DNA of 64,000 nt from Ianthella basta (taxonomy: Eukaryota; Porifera; Demospongiae; Verongiida; Ianthellidae), in the NCBI GenBank assembly GCA_964019415.1, contig OZ025879.1:5164368-5228367 (forward strand). Direction: 5' to 3'. The notes under the pieces were generated by a model, which was not told the DNA's origin, ran no database searches, and worked only from the letters and a program-made list of their open reading frames with translations. How positions within the stretch are numbered: the first letter of the stretch is position 1; the number at the start of each line of letters is the position of its first letter. Both the position numbers and the translations under genes were made by a program. Shown one piece after another: positions 9,001 through 19,294 of this stretch.

Positions 9001-12000
9001 CTATGAATGCTATATTGTCCTCTTCGTCTTCAGCTCTGTCATGGCTGTAGCTCAAGAACCACAAGCAGTTTTATATGAAAGTACAACACCTTTCATTAGC
9101 TATATTTCTTTGTAGATTAGAGACCTCATGAGCAAGTTCATGAACAAATGGAGGTTCTAGATTGCTGCTCACACAGCAAACGGTTCATTTTATGCAACAC
9201 ATACATAATAACAGCACCTTTCCCATAAAACATGAAATGGATTTGGAACCTTTGTGTGCTTTGTGCTGTCCACACATATAATGGTGTGTTACAGATCTTT
9301 GATGCAGAATTACAAATTTGCTTATGGCTCTTACTTACACATAGATATAATAATTAAGGTTCGAACATTAATTATATGCACTAACTAAAGGACTGCCTGT
9401 TTCCACAGAATTTCACATGCATTTCCTGGTTAATTGGCATAATGTAAACTACTTTCACTGTATCTTCCTTTACTTAGTATGACATGGTATTTCATCCTCT
9501 CACACAGATAGTCTGTCATTGTTGAATGAGGATGGTGGGCTAAGAGTGTTCTTCCCCAAGAACAGCTTTGTCACCAACACCACACTCACGCACACCAACA
9601 GCCCACGACAAAAAGATGGTGTGCCTGGCAACGACCACATTGTTTGCTATAGTGATAGCACACAGGCTGCACAAGTAACATGGCATAACAGTGGTGGGCA
9701 GCTAGTGGTATGCCCTGCACCTTGTGGTAACTGTGGTGGCCGCTGTCAAGGCAATGGTGGTGTAGGTGTAGACCCTCCACTCAATGGACTCACTGATATC
9801 CACATGTACACTGACTCAACTGCATATATGAACCAAGACCTGGAATGTCGAGTGTCTGGTGGTCCATCAGCATTCATTGGAGTGTATCTTGTGAATGGAG
9901 GTGAGTGTGGCACTGGTACATTAGCCAAAATGTATGGTTAACAATATCTCCAATAATTGTATCCACAAGGAGATTGGGGCAATGATTCAGTGTCCCAACC
10001 TCCGGTATTTATCAGCTTGTGATGTCTATTTAGGAATGTGCCCGGTTCAAAATGGTGTCCCTATCTTAATGTATTAAGGCACTTCAGTGAAAGTAGCATC
10101 TTCCACAGAGGTTATGCACAATGTATGTTGTCAGATGTAAGTATTGTATGCATTATAGGTTTAGTCGGTTCCTATGGAGAGATACAAGGCATGTAACTTG
10201 TCACAGGAGAAACAAAAGTTAGTTCTCTTAAGGTAGTAGGTACGGCTAAAAGCTTTCTTTAGGGTACATTACTTTTGCCTATGCAACTCTCAAACCATAA
10301 ATCCACCAATGATGATTGTTACAAATGTGATAAACAGGTAAATTTCCCATAATTTGGTGCCACTTGTTAATTGATCGGTGATTCCCTTATTGAGATAATC
10401 TAAGTGAAAGTGAAAAATTATCACCTTGATTGAAGTCAAGCAACTCCAGGGAAATTCGATCTTCTTCTACCCCCAAAGGCTGAGGTGGACCAAACCTGGG
10501 ATATACAATCTATAGACATGTGTGCACAAACCTATGGCAGCGATTTACTAGTTTCCATCTCGTTGTGGAGTTATTCTCGATCCCTTTTTAACTTACGAAA
10601 TTTGCGATAACTCGATCACAGAAACGATTTTCCGTTATCGCTGCCATAGGAATCTGCCCAGGGGGGGTCGGACAAGTCCTAGGATTGCGCAATACCAGCA
10701 CCTCAATAATTGCATTCCTGACATTCTAATCGCGTTTCCATATGTTAGCTGACTGTGCTCCAAGGCCGAATGTGCATACCCTGAGCCATGGCAGGGCCTT
10801 GTACTGCATTCGCGCCCCTAGTATGACCCGTACGTACGTAGCCAAGGAGCCATACGGTGGATTGGGCTTAATTGTCTGACCGCTTTCACCATTTAGTTTT
10901 GCAAGCTATCGCAGCGTTTCTTGAGGATTGCCAGCACGTTTAAGCCATTTCTAGCATCCCTGCTATTGAATGTGACAAATCATGTACAGAACCAAGACGA
11001 TTGCAAGGACGTGGCTGCCGATTGCACTCCCATTGCAGAAGCAGTCAACCTATCAGTCTTGCAGTCCTGAAATGATCAATGCTGACTCGCTACCAGCTTC
11101 TAAGGAGTCACTTCCACAGGAGCACTTGCTCAGTACTCCAGATTAGGCCCCATCTGCCTCGTAGCCAGCATCAGAGAACACTCGTATACCGGTGTTGGAA
11201 TATGCTCGCAAAACCTACCTAGATGCTGGGGAAGGGCGGGGAAGGGTCCGTTTTCTGATAGCCCTTGTCCAACTGTGTGCTCAGAAGCAAAGAAACAAGC
11301 GATGCGACGTATTTCTCGAAATATGTCTGCTCTTAGCTAGTATAGGTAAAATACACAAGAAAGAGCAGCAGCGTCGGCCATTTTGCGGACACACGTGACC
11401 TTGACCGACCCCCCCTGGAATCTGCCCACCATAATGCTCTACACGATGAAGCAAACCGCGTTTGGATCGGTTGTAACGCTTCAGACTAGATAGCTCTGCA
11501 ACACCTTTAGCACGCACAGTGGTATGCCAGAGTAAGTGCCATTGCAACTTTTCGTACTCGCTACCTAACCCAACGCTAGGAACAACCTTTATAGCGCAGA
11601 ATCCAGTAACTTTCAAGCTTTGCAAGTGGAACGATCGCCCACAAGAGGCCGAAGCCTGCTATACTTCCCTCGCCGTTGATTTGGAAGGCCAAATAGTTGT
11701 GGTTTCACACCTCATTCCACACCTGTCACCTTCCGTACCGTACGTATAAACATCCCTGCTGCCAACAGTCAGCAATTACAATTCAGACCATTAACACTTA
11801 GAGTTTGCCACAAATCGCCGAATTTTCATTCTTTCATAACTTGTGACAGCGTGAAAGTACAGACTTGGAACTTTCAGTTAAGACTTCTGATGATGAAGAT
11901 AACTCAGCCATTAAAAATGAAGGCCAACTGATTTGGTCACTTTAGCCGTACCTACTACCTTAATATAACTTTGGATAGCTTTGGTTTAACAAGCATTAAT

Positions 12001-14442
12001 CAAGTTTTAGTGTGTGTGAATCAGGACTATATAAGCTCTCTCCAGGATTTTCTTGTAAGTATCTGAGCACCATGCACATCATGGTTATCTGCAATTTCAT
12101 TAGTCTCAATAAAATATTAATTATAGTGGAGACATCATATACTCCAAACAGTCTTACATATATTGAACCACAGAGCAGTTGTATATGTTCTTAATTGAGT
12201 TATGACTATACAGCACAAACACAGACTAGGGAAGGCTGCAACCACAAAGCAGTGGATTAATATTAGAAATATAATTATACGCCAAGGTCAACTCTATCAT
12301 GTGCATAATCATTAGTGCTGTACAGTTTAACCTTAAGAAAGAGTATATCTGTATGTGTTATCAAGACTCTCTCACACTGTACTGCAGTGAACACAAACCT
12401 GCAGCAGCCACACTCCTCCATACAAGGAACTTCAGCTACAACAGTGAGTGTCTCCTGGTCCCAAGTGTCAAATGCTACAGGATATTATGTGAGCTATCAG
12501 AGACAGGACCTTGGAGCTCCCCCAGTGGTGACTCCACAGTATGAGAGGATTCTGGGAGTGAACAACACTAGTGTCACACTGAGTGGTCTGGAACCAGGAG
12601 CAACCTACAGGATCAGAGTGTGGTCTACAGATGGGACATCTGTCAGCAGTGGGGCAGGAGAGATGGATGTGGCAACAATGGAAAGTGGTGAGATACATTT
12701 AGCGCATACACTAGGTAAATACTTGCCCTTTGATTGGGTTTCCTGCATATTGTTTCAAATTTGAGCATTGAGCCAATGGAAACTTGTCTATTGGATTTGG
12801 AGCATTTCATAGGCTCACTTCGTAAAACTGCGTGCATACATGAATCCAGAGACAGGCCGATTTGAGGCTTTTTGCCACACACTCTTTGGCAGCAGCTTGT
12901 TCGCTTGCGTTGCCTCTCTTAAATCGAGACACGTTGGTGTGCAAAAATTAATGTGGGCAAGATTGGTCTCTATTGGTGGCCGCTCACAGGAGGATTTCGC
13001 AGACAACTGGTACCGTTTGTGCTTCTCTTTATATATATAGAAGATTGCTCAGGTGAACCATAGATGTCTACGAATGAACTCACTAAATTTTGTGACAAGC
13101 ATCTTGTGCACTTTTCGAAATTAAGAGTTATCTATGATGTCTATGATTAATATTTGGATTGATCGTGTTCCACAGCCCCCTCCCCACCACGCATGCTGAC
13201 AATGACTGGAGAACCAACTGGCAATACCATTGAACTGAACTGGCTCCCCCCACTTCACCCTAATGGAGCCATCCACTATGAGATTGAGTATGAACCAGCA
13301 GTGACACCTGGAGACCCAATGAATGCAGGAAACAGCAGCAGCCCTTACTTCAATCTGACACTGCCCAATGAGTTCCTGACTTACAATGTCAGAGTAGCAG
13401 CTGTCAACACTCAAGGGCAAGCACAAAGCAATGTCCTTTCAATGCATCCCAGGACAAACCAAGAGATAGGTATGTTTGTATCTAGTATTATACGTACTCG
13501 AAATTAGTGCAGATATGAAAGGCCATGCAATATCCACTCCCATGTATTCACATATATAGCAAGAACCTGTATATTCACTGTATACTTTAAACTGAAATCC
13601 ATTCATCTTATATACCCTCACCCAGCCATGGCCTGTAACTGCGTCAGTGTTGGTATGGGTTGCTTCTTTGGAGGTGTCCTGCTAACAGCAGCCATTGGTG
13701 GTGGTGTTGCTGTAGTCGTTCTCTACGCAACTAAACGAAGACTGAGCGTCAAATCTAATCACGAGTGAGATATGTGTAATACTAAGACTGAGTTGTTAGA
13801 GATCATAAGTATACAATGTCATTCAATACTAAGTCTTGTATATGTAATTGCACACAGGTGAATGCATACACACTCACATATAGTCGGCTACTGCAGCTGT
13901 ATAGCTTCCCATGGGAATTTTGCCATGGAAATTAGTTATTGCACATGCAATTTTTGCACACAAATATTGCTTTTTTTCAAATACGTGCTGGTCACGTGTA
14001 AATAGTGTCATTCAGGGCCCCCAGGCAAAACATTTGTTATAATTATACATTTATTGCAGGAATAGTCATTTCTGATGTGAACAGTGAGTTATACTTAGTA
14101 TATCATAATGTAAATTTTATGTACATTCAATACTTATTAGATCATGAGCAAGTACGTACACACTATTATGTGCATGATACTCACATGCAGTCCTGCACAG
14201 CAGCACAGCCCACATACACCACAGTCTCCTAAGTATACCATGCTATAATTTATAATGCCCAAATATATAGATCCAAATATAATAATTGTAATTTCTATTG
14301 TGTATCTCCATACAGCAAATCTTACCCTGTGTATGAAGATCCACTTGTACAGCTCCAGGACAACCCAGCTTATAGGACAGCTTATACAACAGCTGGAGAG
14401 GATGTGAATGAGGAAGTTGATTATGAAAATTATCCTCTGTAG
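6021..14442 (+). CDS. Receptor A: Ig-like/FN3 type I membrane protein (8 exons)
   Basis: Exons: 6021-6075, 6229-6261, 7311-7613, 9508-9900, 12388-12687, 13176-13469, 13626-13764, 14316-14442. They sum to 1644 nt (547 aa) with consistent phases. Order: signal peptide (MMRISVLSCLCLYL), micro-exon DHGLVKAQNAR, Ig-like domain (LVC...YQW...C), a second divergent Ig-like domain (GNDHIVC...VTW...DLEC), FN3-1 (SGLEPGATYRIRV), FN3-2 (ELNWLPPLHPNGA), a glycine-rich membrane helix followed by KRRLS, and a tail with VYEDP, QLQDNPAY and DYENYPL. The third FN3 exon found in B to D is absent. The usual DxGxYxC end of the Ig domain is altered here (DYVC). Intron 3 holds a minisatellite and a ribozyme-like motif; intron 4 holds a 1.7-kb transposon. 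The ligand and function are unknown; the NPxY tail suggests PTB-domain binding or endocytosis. Confidence 0.82.
6586..6714 (+). mobile_element. Helitron-like non-autonomous element in receptor A intron 2
   Basis: The sequence ends in a hairpin (cctgcccgaagggcgggc, 6687-6704), a 6-base spacer and CTAG (6711-6714) followed by T. The body matches, in reverse, the element at 171-390, from the 'ctctac.gtcgttata' start through 'gctacctgtgcag'. Confidence 0.5.
6880..7025 (+). mobile_element. LINE 3' coding remnant in receptor A intron 2
   Basis: The stretch encodes a decayed EKQR.WKV.EDGENEW...V...E.K... pattern like the C-terminus of a LINE reverse-transcriptase ORF. It matches a better preserved copy in the same intron of receptor B (20800-20935). 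The insertion therefore predates the A/B duplication. Confidence 0.55.
8044..8271 (+). repeat. 57-bp polypyrimidine minisatellite, four copies
   Basis: Copies begin with tcag at 8044, 8101, 8158 and 8215. The unit is almost pure C/T on the + strand (ctgctcctccctcctcctcc). The period of 57 is a multiple of three, which is why several long Leu/Pro/Ser or Gly/Arg open frames cross it; they are not genes. It lies in intron 3 of receptor A. Confidence 0.95.
8286..8580. other. GC-rich block in receptor A intron 3 with (GGAC)n
   Basis: The block opens with a hairpin (acccgccttctgcgggc) and ends with a short ggac tandem repeat at about 8538-8556. It contains an 'aaaacatggcgtctt' motif also seen near 459. 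A second GC hairpin followed, on the minus strand, by CTAG lies at about 7838-7857. These are probably transposon pieces; no coding function is recognised. Confidence 0.35.
8898..8985 (+). ncRNA. Hammerhead-ribozyme-like motif
   Basis: The conserved core order is present: CTGATGA (8917-8923), a 6-bp stem II with a TGAAA loop (8925-8941), GAAA (8942-8945), then C-GTC (8946-8949) as a possible cleavage triplet, then a 3' arm that can pair for about 5 bp with the bases before CTGATGA. Such short-stem-III hammerheads are known in Penelope-like elements and other eukaryotic retroelements. There is one extra A between CTGATGA and stem II, and stem III is minimal, so activity is doubtful. It sits in intron 3 of receptor A. 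Confidence 0.4.
10228..11963. mobile_element. TTAA-flanked DNA transposon with 23-bp terminal inverted repeats
   Basis: A perfect 23-bp inverted repeat, TTAA plus ggtagtaggtacggctaaa, occurs at 10228-10250 and in reverse at 11941-11963. TTAA at both outer edges fits a TTAA target duplication, as used by piggyBac-type elements. The 1.7-kb interior is more GC-rich than the host intron and has no convincing transposase, so it looks non-autonomous. It inflates intron 4 of receptor A, which is far shorter in B and C. Confidence 0.75.
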
Positions 14443-15621
14443 CATCAAAATTTACTCAGACACTTTAATTTTGTATGTGTGTTGAATCCTATTATGCACT
14501 CAAACTGATTGTAATCCCATAACTTTTGCGAGTGTAATCTACTATTTAGCCTTAATCACAACACTAGGCCTTGCTGCATTAATAATAATATTAAATCTCT
14601 ACCAGAAAATATAGATTGATGTTTCAATAATGTGATTTACATAAGTCGAGTAGTAATTCAATTGTACAGGTGACAGTTCAGATTTTGGTGTTTTTGTTAC
14701 TCATGCACCATCCATGTATGCAGGTAGATCAATATAGCTTCGATCAGCCACTGAATATATATATCTTATTATAAAAAAAACACAATTGCATGCAACCTAC
14801 TTACTACGTATCACCCTGTATACATACATATTTTACATGACTGTTATAAGTTGCAATTGCACATGCATACAGTCAAGTAGCTATTATGACGTGGATGTAT
14901 TATATGTGACTACACTGTTACTGCAGTCTGATCAATGTTGGAAGAAATTGGAACAGAGTCTTTGTCTTCAAACTGCTAATGTGAATCCTTAGGTGTGCAA
15001 ATAAGGTATTATGGATTAAAAAACTTAGTAAATAAAATTACATTTTAGTGCATGGCCTTCCTGCATGCAGTCCAAGCAATCAATACTCGATCAGCTACGT
15101 ACCTTAGCCTTAATACGTAAAATATAAATAATAAACTTCAATATGTCAATCATATGCTTTTGTGCATAATCAGCGCCTGCCATATATATAACTAGCGCAC
15201 GCTGTCAAGGTCAGGGCGACCAGGTGCCATGCAGCACCAATTGGCATGCAGAAGGGAACCACCATGAATGCAAGTACACAGTGTTGGCAAACAGCACCAT
15301 GGTATTAAACTTGCTGCAGGTCAAGGGGCTCATCAGCATCGATCAGGGCAAGTTGCAGTTCACTGTCGGGAATGGTCAGTAGCAAGCAACAAGAAATATA
15401 CTTAGCTATAATTATGCAAGATAAAGAAAGGACAACGACGGACGCGAGCTAGAAAGCATCAAATGTAAGGTAGCACCATTCCACTTCTAGCCAGCATGAG
15501 TTAGTAGCATTGTACACTCATTTGGCGGTACAGTTATCTTCTGTGGGAGGTCACCACTCATGTACTCGGTACTCGGTTGTTCGAGGAGCTCTTTGGAGGG
15601 ACTTTCCCTTCGCCTACAAAA
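14443..15621. other. Spacer between receptor A and the HSD17B8-like gene
   Basis: AT-rich with no supported gene. The last 100 bases before the SDR start become more GC-rich, and the start codon sits in an aaaatggcgctc context that resembles a YY1-type element overlapping the initiator. Confidence 0.4.
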
Positions 15622-18523
15622 ATGGCGCTCGCCAATCGTGTTGCCCTTGTGACAGGTACGCAGAGATCTTGGGGTCCATGCCGTAGTTATCTAACTATAT
15701 TGTAACGGTTAATGTGGTTGCTATGAAGGCTGTAGCTAGTAGTCTGTGAAGATTGCGTTTTATTTGCATGCTTCATGTAACTCATACTTAGAGCTTTTCC
15801 ATTTAATCTCTAACTTGTTGGTAAAAATGACCACCATAGTGTCCTTTGAACTATGCAGTGGTGGTGCGAGTATAAGTGTTATTTTGTACAACAGTAAGTA
15901 CTGCTGCGTCTGCATTTTCATGTAGGCCAGAGCCAGTGAATGGCTAGCTATTAAATCATTGGATTCATGGCAAAACAGACAACTAGCTCGTTACTTAGCT
16001 ATGATTTCAGAATGGTTGACCATAATGGCAAATTACTGAATGGCCAAATGGTGTGATATCACTAGCAGTTTAGCTGCTCGCCATTTTGTCATGCCTATTG
16101 TCAAGTATCATCCTTTGCTATAGCTAAAGTAACATCATTTCCATTTACCTTGTGGACAACCTGAATTTGGCTATATGTGAAAATGTGTATTCAGTTTCTT
16201 CATCATCTTCTTCCGACACTCATTTGCCTCATGTAGGTGGTGCCAGTGGTATTGGTAGAGCTGTGTGTCTGCTCTTTGCCAAAGAGGGAGCCAATGTTGT
16301 AGTCGCTGATGCTGCAGCAGCGAGTGAGATTAGCAACATTGTTAGTACACTGCCAAGGAAGAACAGCTCCACAGAGCACATACCTCTGTCTGTTGATGTA
16401 AGATCACACCAGCAAGTCAGTGATGCTCTGAAGGCAGTGAGAGCTTCTCTGCATGGTCCACCAACTGTGGTTGTTAATGCTGCCGGCATCACTAGGGATG
16501 GTATGCTAGTGAAAATGACTGAGAGTCAGTTTGATGAAGTCATTGATGTTAACTTGAAGGTAAGGGCATGTGATTAAGCATCTCACTATCAGTAGATATG
16601 ATGTACCTTATAACAACGTTGTGAACTACACACAGTAGGTAAGAGATGGGGTGGGAAAAATGGCAGTAAACCAGACCAGGGCCAACGACCTCCATACCTT
16701 TAACTGACCCTTGGCAGCTGAACCACTGGTCGCCACCAACAGCCATTGATCCATTTCGTTGGTGATGACCAGTGGTTCAGCCACCAAAGGGTCAGCTAAA
16801 GGTTTTGGGGTCATTGGCCTTGGTCCAGTTCACTGCAGTTTTTCCTCTCCCCTTTCCTACTGTGTGTTGTTCACAGCGTTGTCTTTTGCTTTTGTAACCA
16901 TGGTGCATAGACCATCTCCACATGATGAGCCTTGTGTCAATTGGTATGACTCACCCTTTTATCTGTAGGGCACCTTTCTAGTGACCCAAGCAGTAGCAAA
17001 GGCTTTGATTAAGGATAAGTTGCCCGGATCTATTGTCAACATCTCCAGCATTGTGGCCAAAATGGGAAACATTGGGCAAGCCAACTACTCTGCGTCCAAG
17101 GGTGGTGTTATCTCCATGACAAAGACCTGTGCCAAAGAGCTGTCTAGGTGTGCTATGAAATGTGGTTGTGCTTGTGTGTGTGTGGTGGGGGGGGGGGGTG
17201 GTATGGATATGTACATGTGTCAGTTGTTTGGCAGGAAGGTGGCCCAGTGGGTGTAGGTAGCCTTTTTATGAATTGTGGGTAGTCTGTTTGCGGTATTTGT
17301 AGCTAAATTCGTCGACACCTCTGAAATGCTAACTCTGTAACTTCAGCTCAGTTCAGTTACCACTGAGTTACAGCCCATACCTCATTGCCTACCCACACAT
17401 GCACTGTCCTCTCCTCTACTGCTTATACGCTGTGTCTTTCAATCATATGTTTGTGCACTTGCAGTTTTGGTATACGTTGCAATGCTGTTCTACCAGGCTT
17501 TATCAAGACACCAATGACAGACAAAGTGCCTGATAGTATAAAGGAACAGGTAAATCTCCAGGGCTGGTTGGTATGTTGACCTAGACCTATCTTGTACTTG
17601 CTATGATTATGTATAAAGGATAGGGCAGTGGCGAGAAGACAGAGCCTATGTAGCTGCAGCCCGTTCAAGATGTCAGATTCAACAGAACTGAACATGAAGT
17701 GCTGTGTTGAGTGTGGTGTGTATGGCTGTGTGTATCTTACCACATACAGGTGGTAGCCGTCATTCCGATGGCAAGGTTTGGAGTTCCAGAAGGTACGTAT
17801 GACATAGCACCACACCCTTACCTCTCTGTTGCTACCACCTTGTATCTGCCTTAATTCCATGCTAGCAATTATCCCCTTAAATGTACATATCTACATACAG
17901 TACGTATATGCCAGATGTACAATGCCATAATGTTTCTGAGGGTAATTTTTGTGAGTGTACAATACGCTAGCTGATTTGTGAAATTCATAAAAGTAATAAT
18001 GCTTACGTGTACAGTAGGGTAAATAAGTATAAGCTAAACTATGTAACTGTCACTCACTGTCACTGAGTGTATACAGCATGTGCCCTGATTACCAGTTAAA
18101 TTAAGCCAAATTAAGACCCCATTTTAGTCATGTATATTGTGTACATAATTATTCTGCAGTTGAAGTTGTGTTTGTGCTAACTGGGCCCAGTTAATGGCCC
18201 AGTGTGTATTAAATGGGCTCACTGTGTGCAGCATTTCATAGCCGCATGACTGTATGCATGTCCCTCCCTTCAATACTTCATACAGATGTGGCCAATGTTT
18301 GTCTTTTCTTAGCATCGGACAGCAGCAGTTACGTCACAGGAACTTGCATTGAAGTAGCAGGTTAGTACACTAGACACATCCACAGTCTGCCTAGCCGTAC
18401 ATTTGGCTATAGTTATGCTCCCTTGTTGTTGTGCAGTGTTGTACATGCAGTGTATATTTGAATCTTCACTTTTACAATGAGTCATGCTATTTTTCTCCTT
18501 CCACAGGTGGACTGTCGATGTAA
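15622..18523 (+). CDS. HSD17B8: 17-beta-HSD8-like / 3-oxoacyl-ACP reductase (SDR family), 7 exons
   Basis: Exons: 15622-15655, 16237-16559, 16969-17147, 17465-17549, 17750-17792, 18286-18360, 18507-18523, giving 251 aa. This is a classical SDR: Rossmann motif TGGASGIG (about residues 11-18), NAAG (92-95), catalytic Ser146, Tyr159 and Lys163 (YSASK), and PGFIKTPMT after the active site. The stretches VNLKGTFLVTQ, NISSIV and VLPGFI match what I know of HSD17B8 better than CBR4. In animals that protein is the NAD-dependent subunit of the mitochondrial 3-ketoacyl-ACP reductase and can also oxidise steroids. No clear targeting peptide is visible. The start is the first ATG, with exon 1 of 34 nt. 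Truncated copies lie before receptors A and C. A fold-back element sits in intron 2, and intron 3 begins near a G-rich run. Confidence 0.92.
16614..16881. mobile_element. Long fold-back element in intron 2 of the SDR gene
   Basis: Two arms of roughly 115-130 bp form an imperfect palindrome. The outer ends are caacgttgtgaac and its counterpart at 16870-16881; the inner ends meet around ccactggtc/gaccagtgg. The decayed SDR copy at 4110-5222 lacks it at the matching point, so it was inserted after the duplication or deleted there. Confidence 0.7.
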
Positions 18524-18960
18524 TGAGTCACTCCCACTGTTTATCTGAACCTTTGAATTTTGTTTGCATGTACACAGAACTGCATCTACGGCATTTAGTG
18601 TGTGTACATTGACTACAGCAGAGTCTACTCTAACATACTTTGTCCATAATATCTGCTAAATAGCCGCCACAGCCATGATTATGTGATCCGGACCTTAAGC
18701 TGGTGTCTCTCCAATGCAGTGTGGCCTACACCTCTGACCACAACTATGTAATCATTGCATGTATGTCAGTATTCAAATGGATGGGCATGACTCATGCATT
18801 GTATAATTATATTCATTATTAGCTGAACTCGCATGGCATGGTGCAAAGCAGGTCAAAATTCAGCTCTGAGGTAAGTTATAAGTAGAACAACATTAGTGGC
18901 AGTACTCTGCAATCAGCTGTACGTAGTCGCGCGATCATTCCAGCAACTGCCAACCTCAGC
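18524..18960. repeat. Shared SDR-3'/receptor-promoter spacer (copy 2 of 3)
   Basis: Homologous to about 5223-5700 and 26433-26890, including the gtgatccggaccttaagc and cagtgtggcctacacctctg stretches. This copy follows the intact SDR gene, so it includes the real 3' UTR and the receptor B upstream region. Confidence 0.85.
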
Positions 18961-18975
18961 TTCTTATAATGACCT

Positions 18976-19112
18976 CATTCAGGCATCCTTTAGCCAAAGT
19001 GATAAAATGAATCCTGAATGAAGCTCTGCATGACCGACCTCATTCAGGCATCGACCCTTAAGCATACAACCGTATGATCTCAATCAGGGCTTCCGCTTAT
19101 ACTTCATTCAGA
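18976..19112 (+). promoter_or_regulatory. CATTCAGG motif cluster upstream of receptor B
   Basis: CATTCAGG occurs at 18976-18983 and 19041-19048, in reverse complement at 19013-19020, with variants CAATCAGG at 19081-19088 and CATTCAGA at 19105-19112. The cluster ends about 180 bases before the start codon. Confidence 0.45.
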
Positions 19113-19294
19113 CGACCTTATTCAATCATAGTATTTATATAGTAGTAATAAGTTACCCAACGTCCCCATTCATTGTTGTTAAGGTACACGTGCGTAATTA
19201 AACCAATATAACTGAAAGGCAAATCATTGAAAAGTAGTGTACAGCTACATAAATAGCTACTCCTCTGAGCCTGCATGTCTGATTGGTAGCTACA

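Noticed and set aside
11192..11749. Overlapping open frames inside the TTAA element, considered as a transposase
   Set aside because: All are under 120 aa, on both strands, with no DDE/DDD-type spacing or zinc-finger pattern that I can see.
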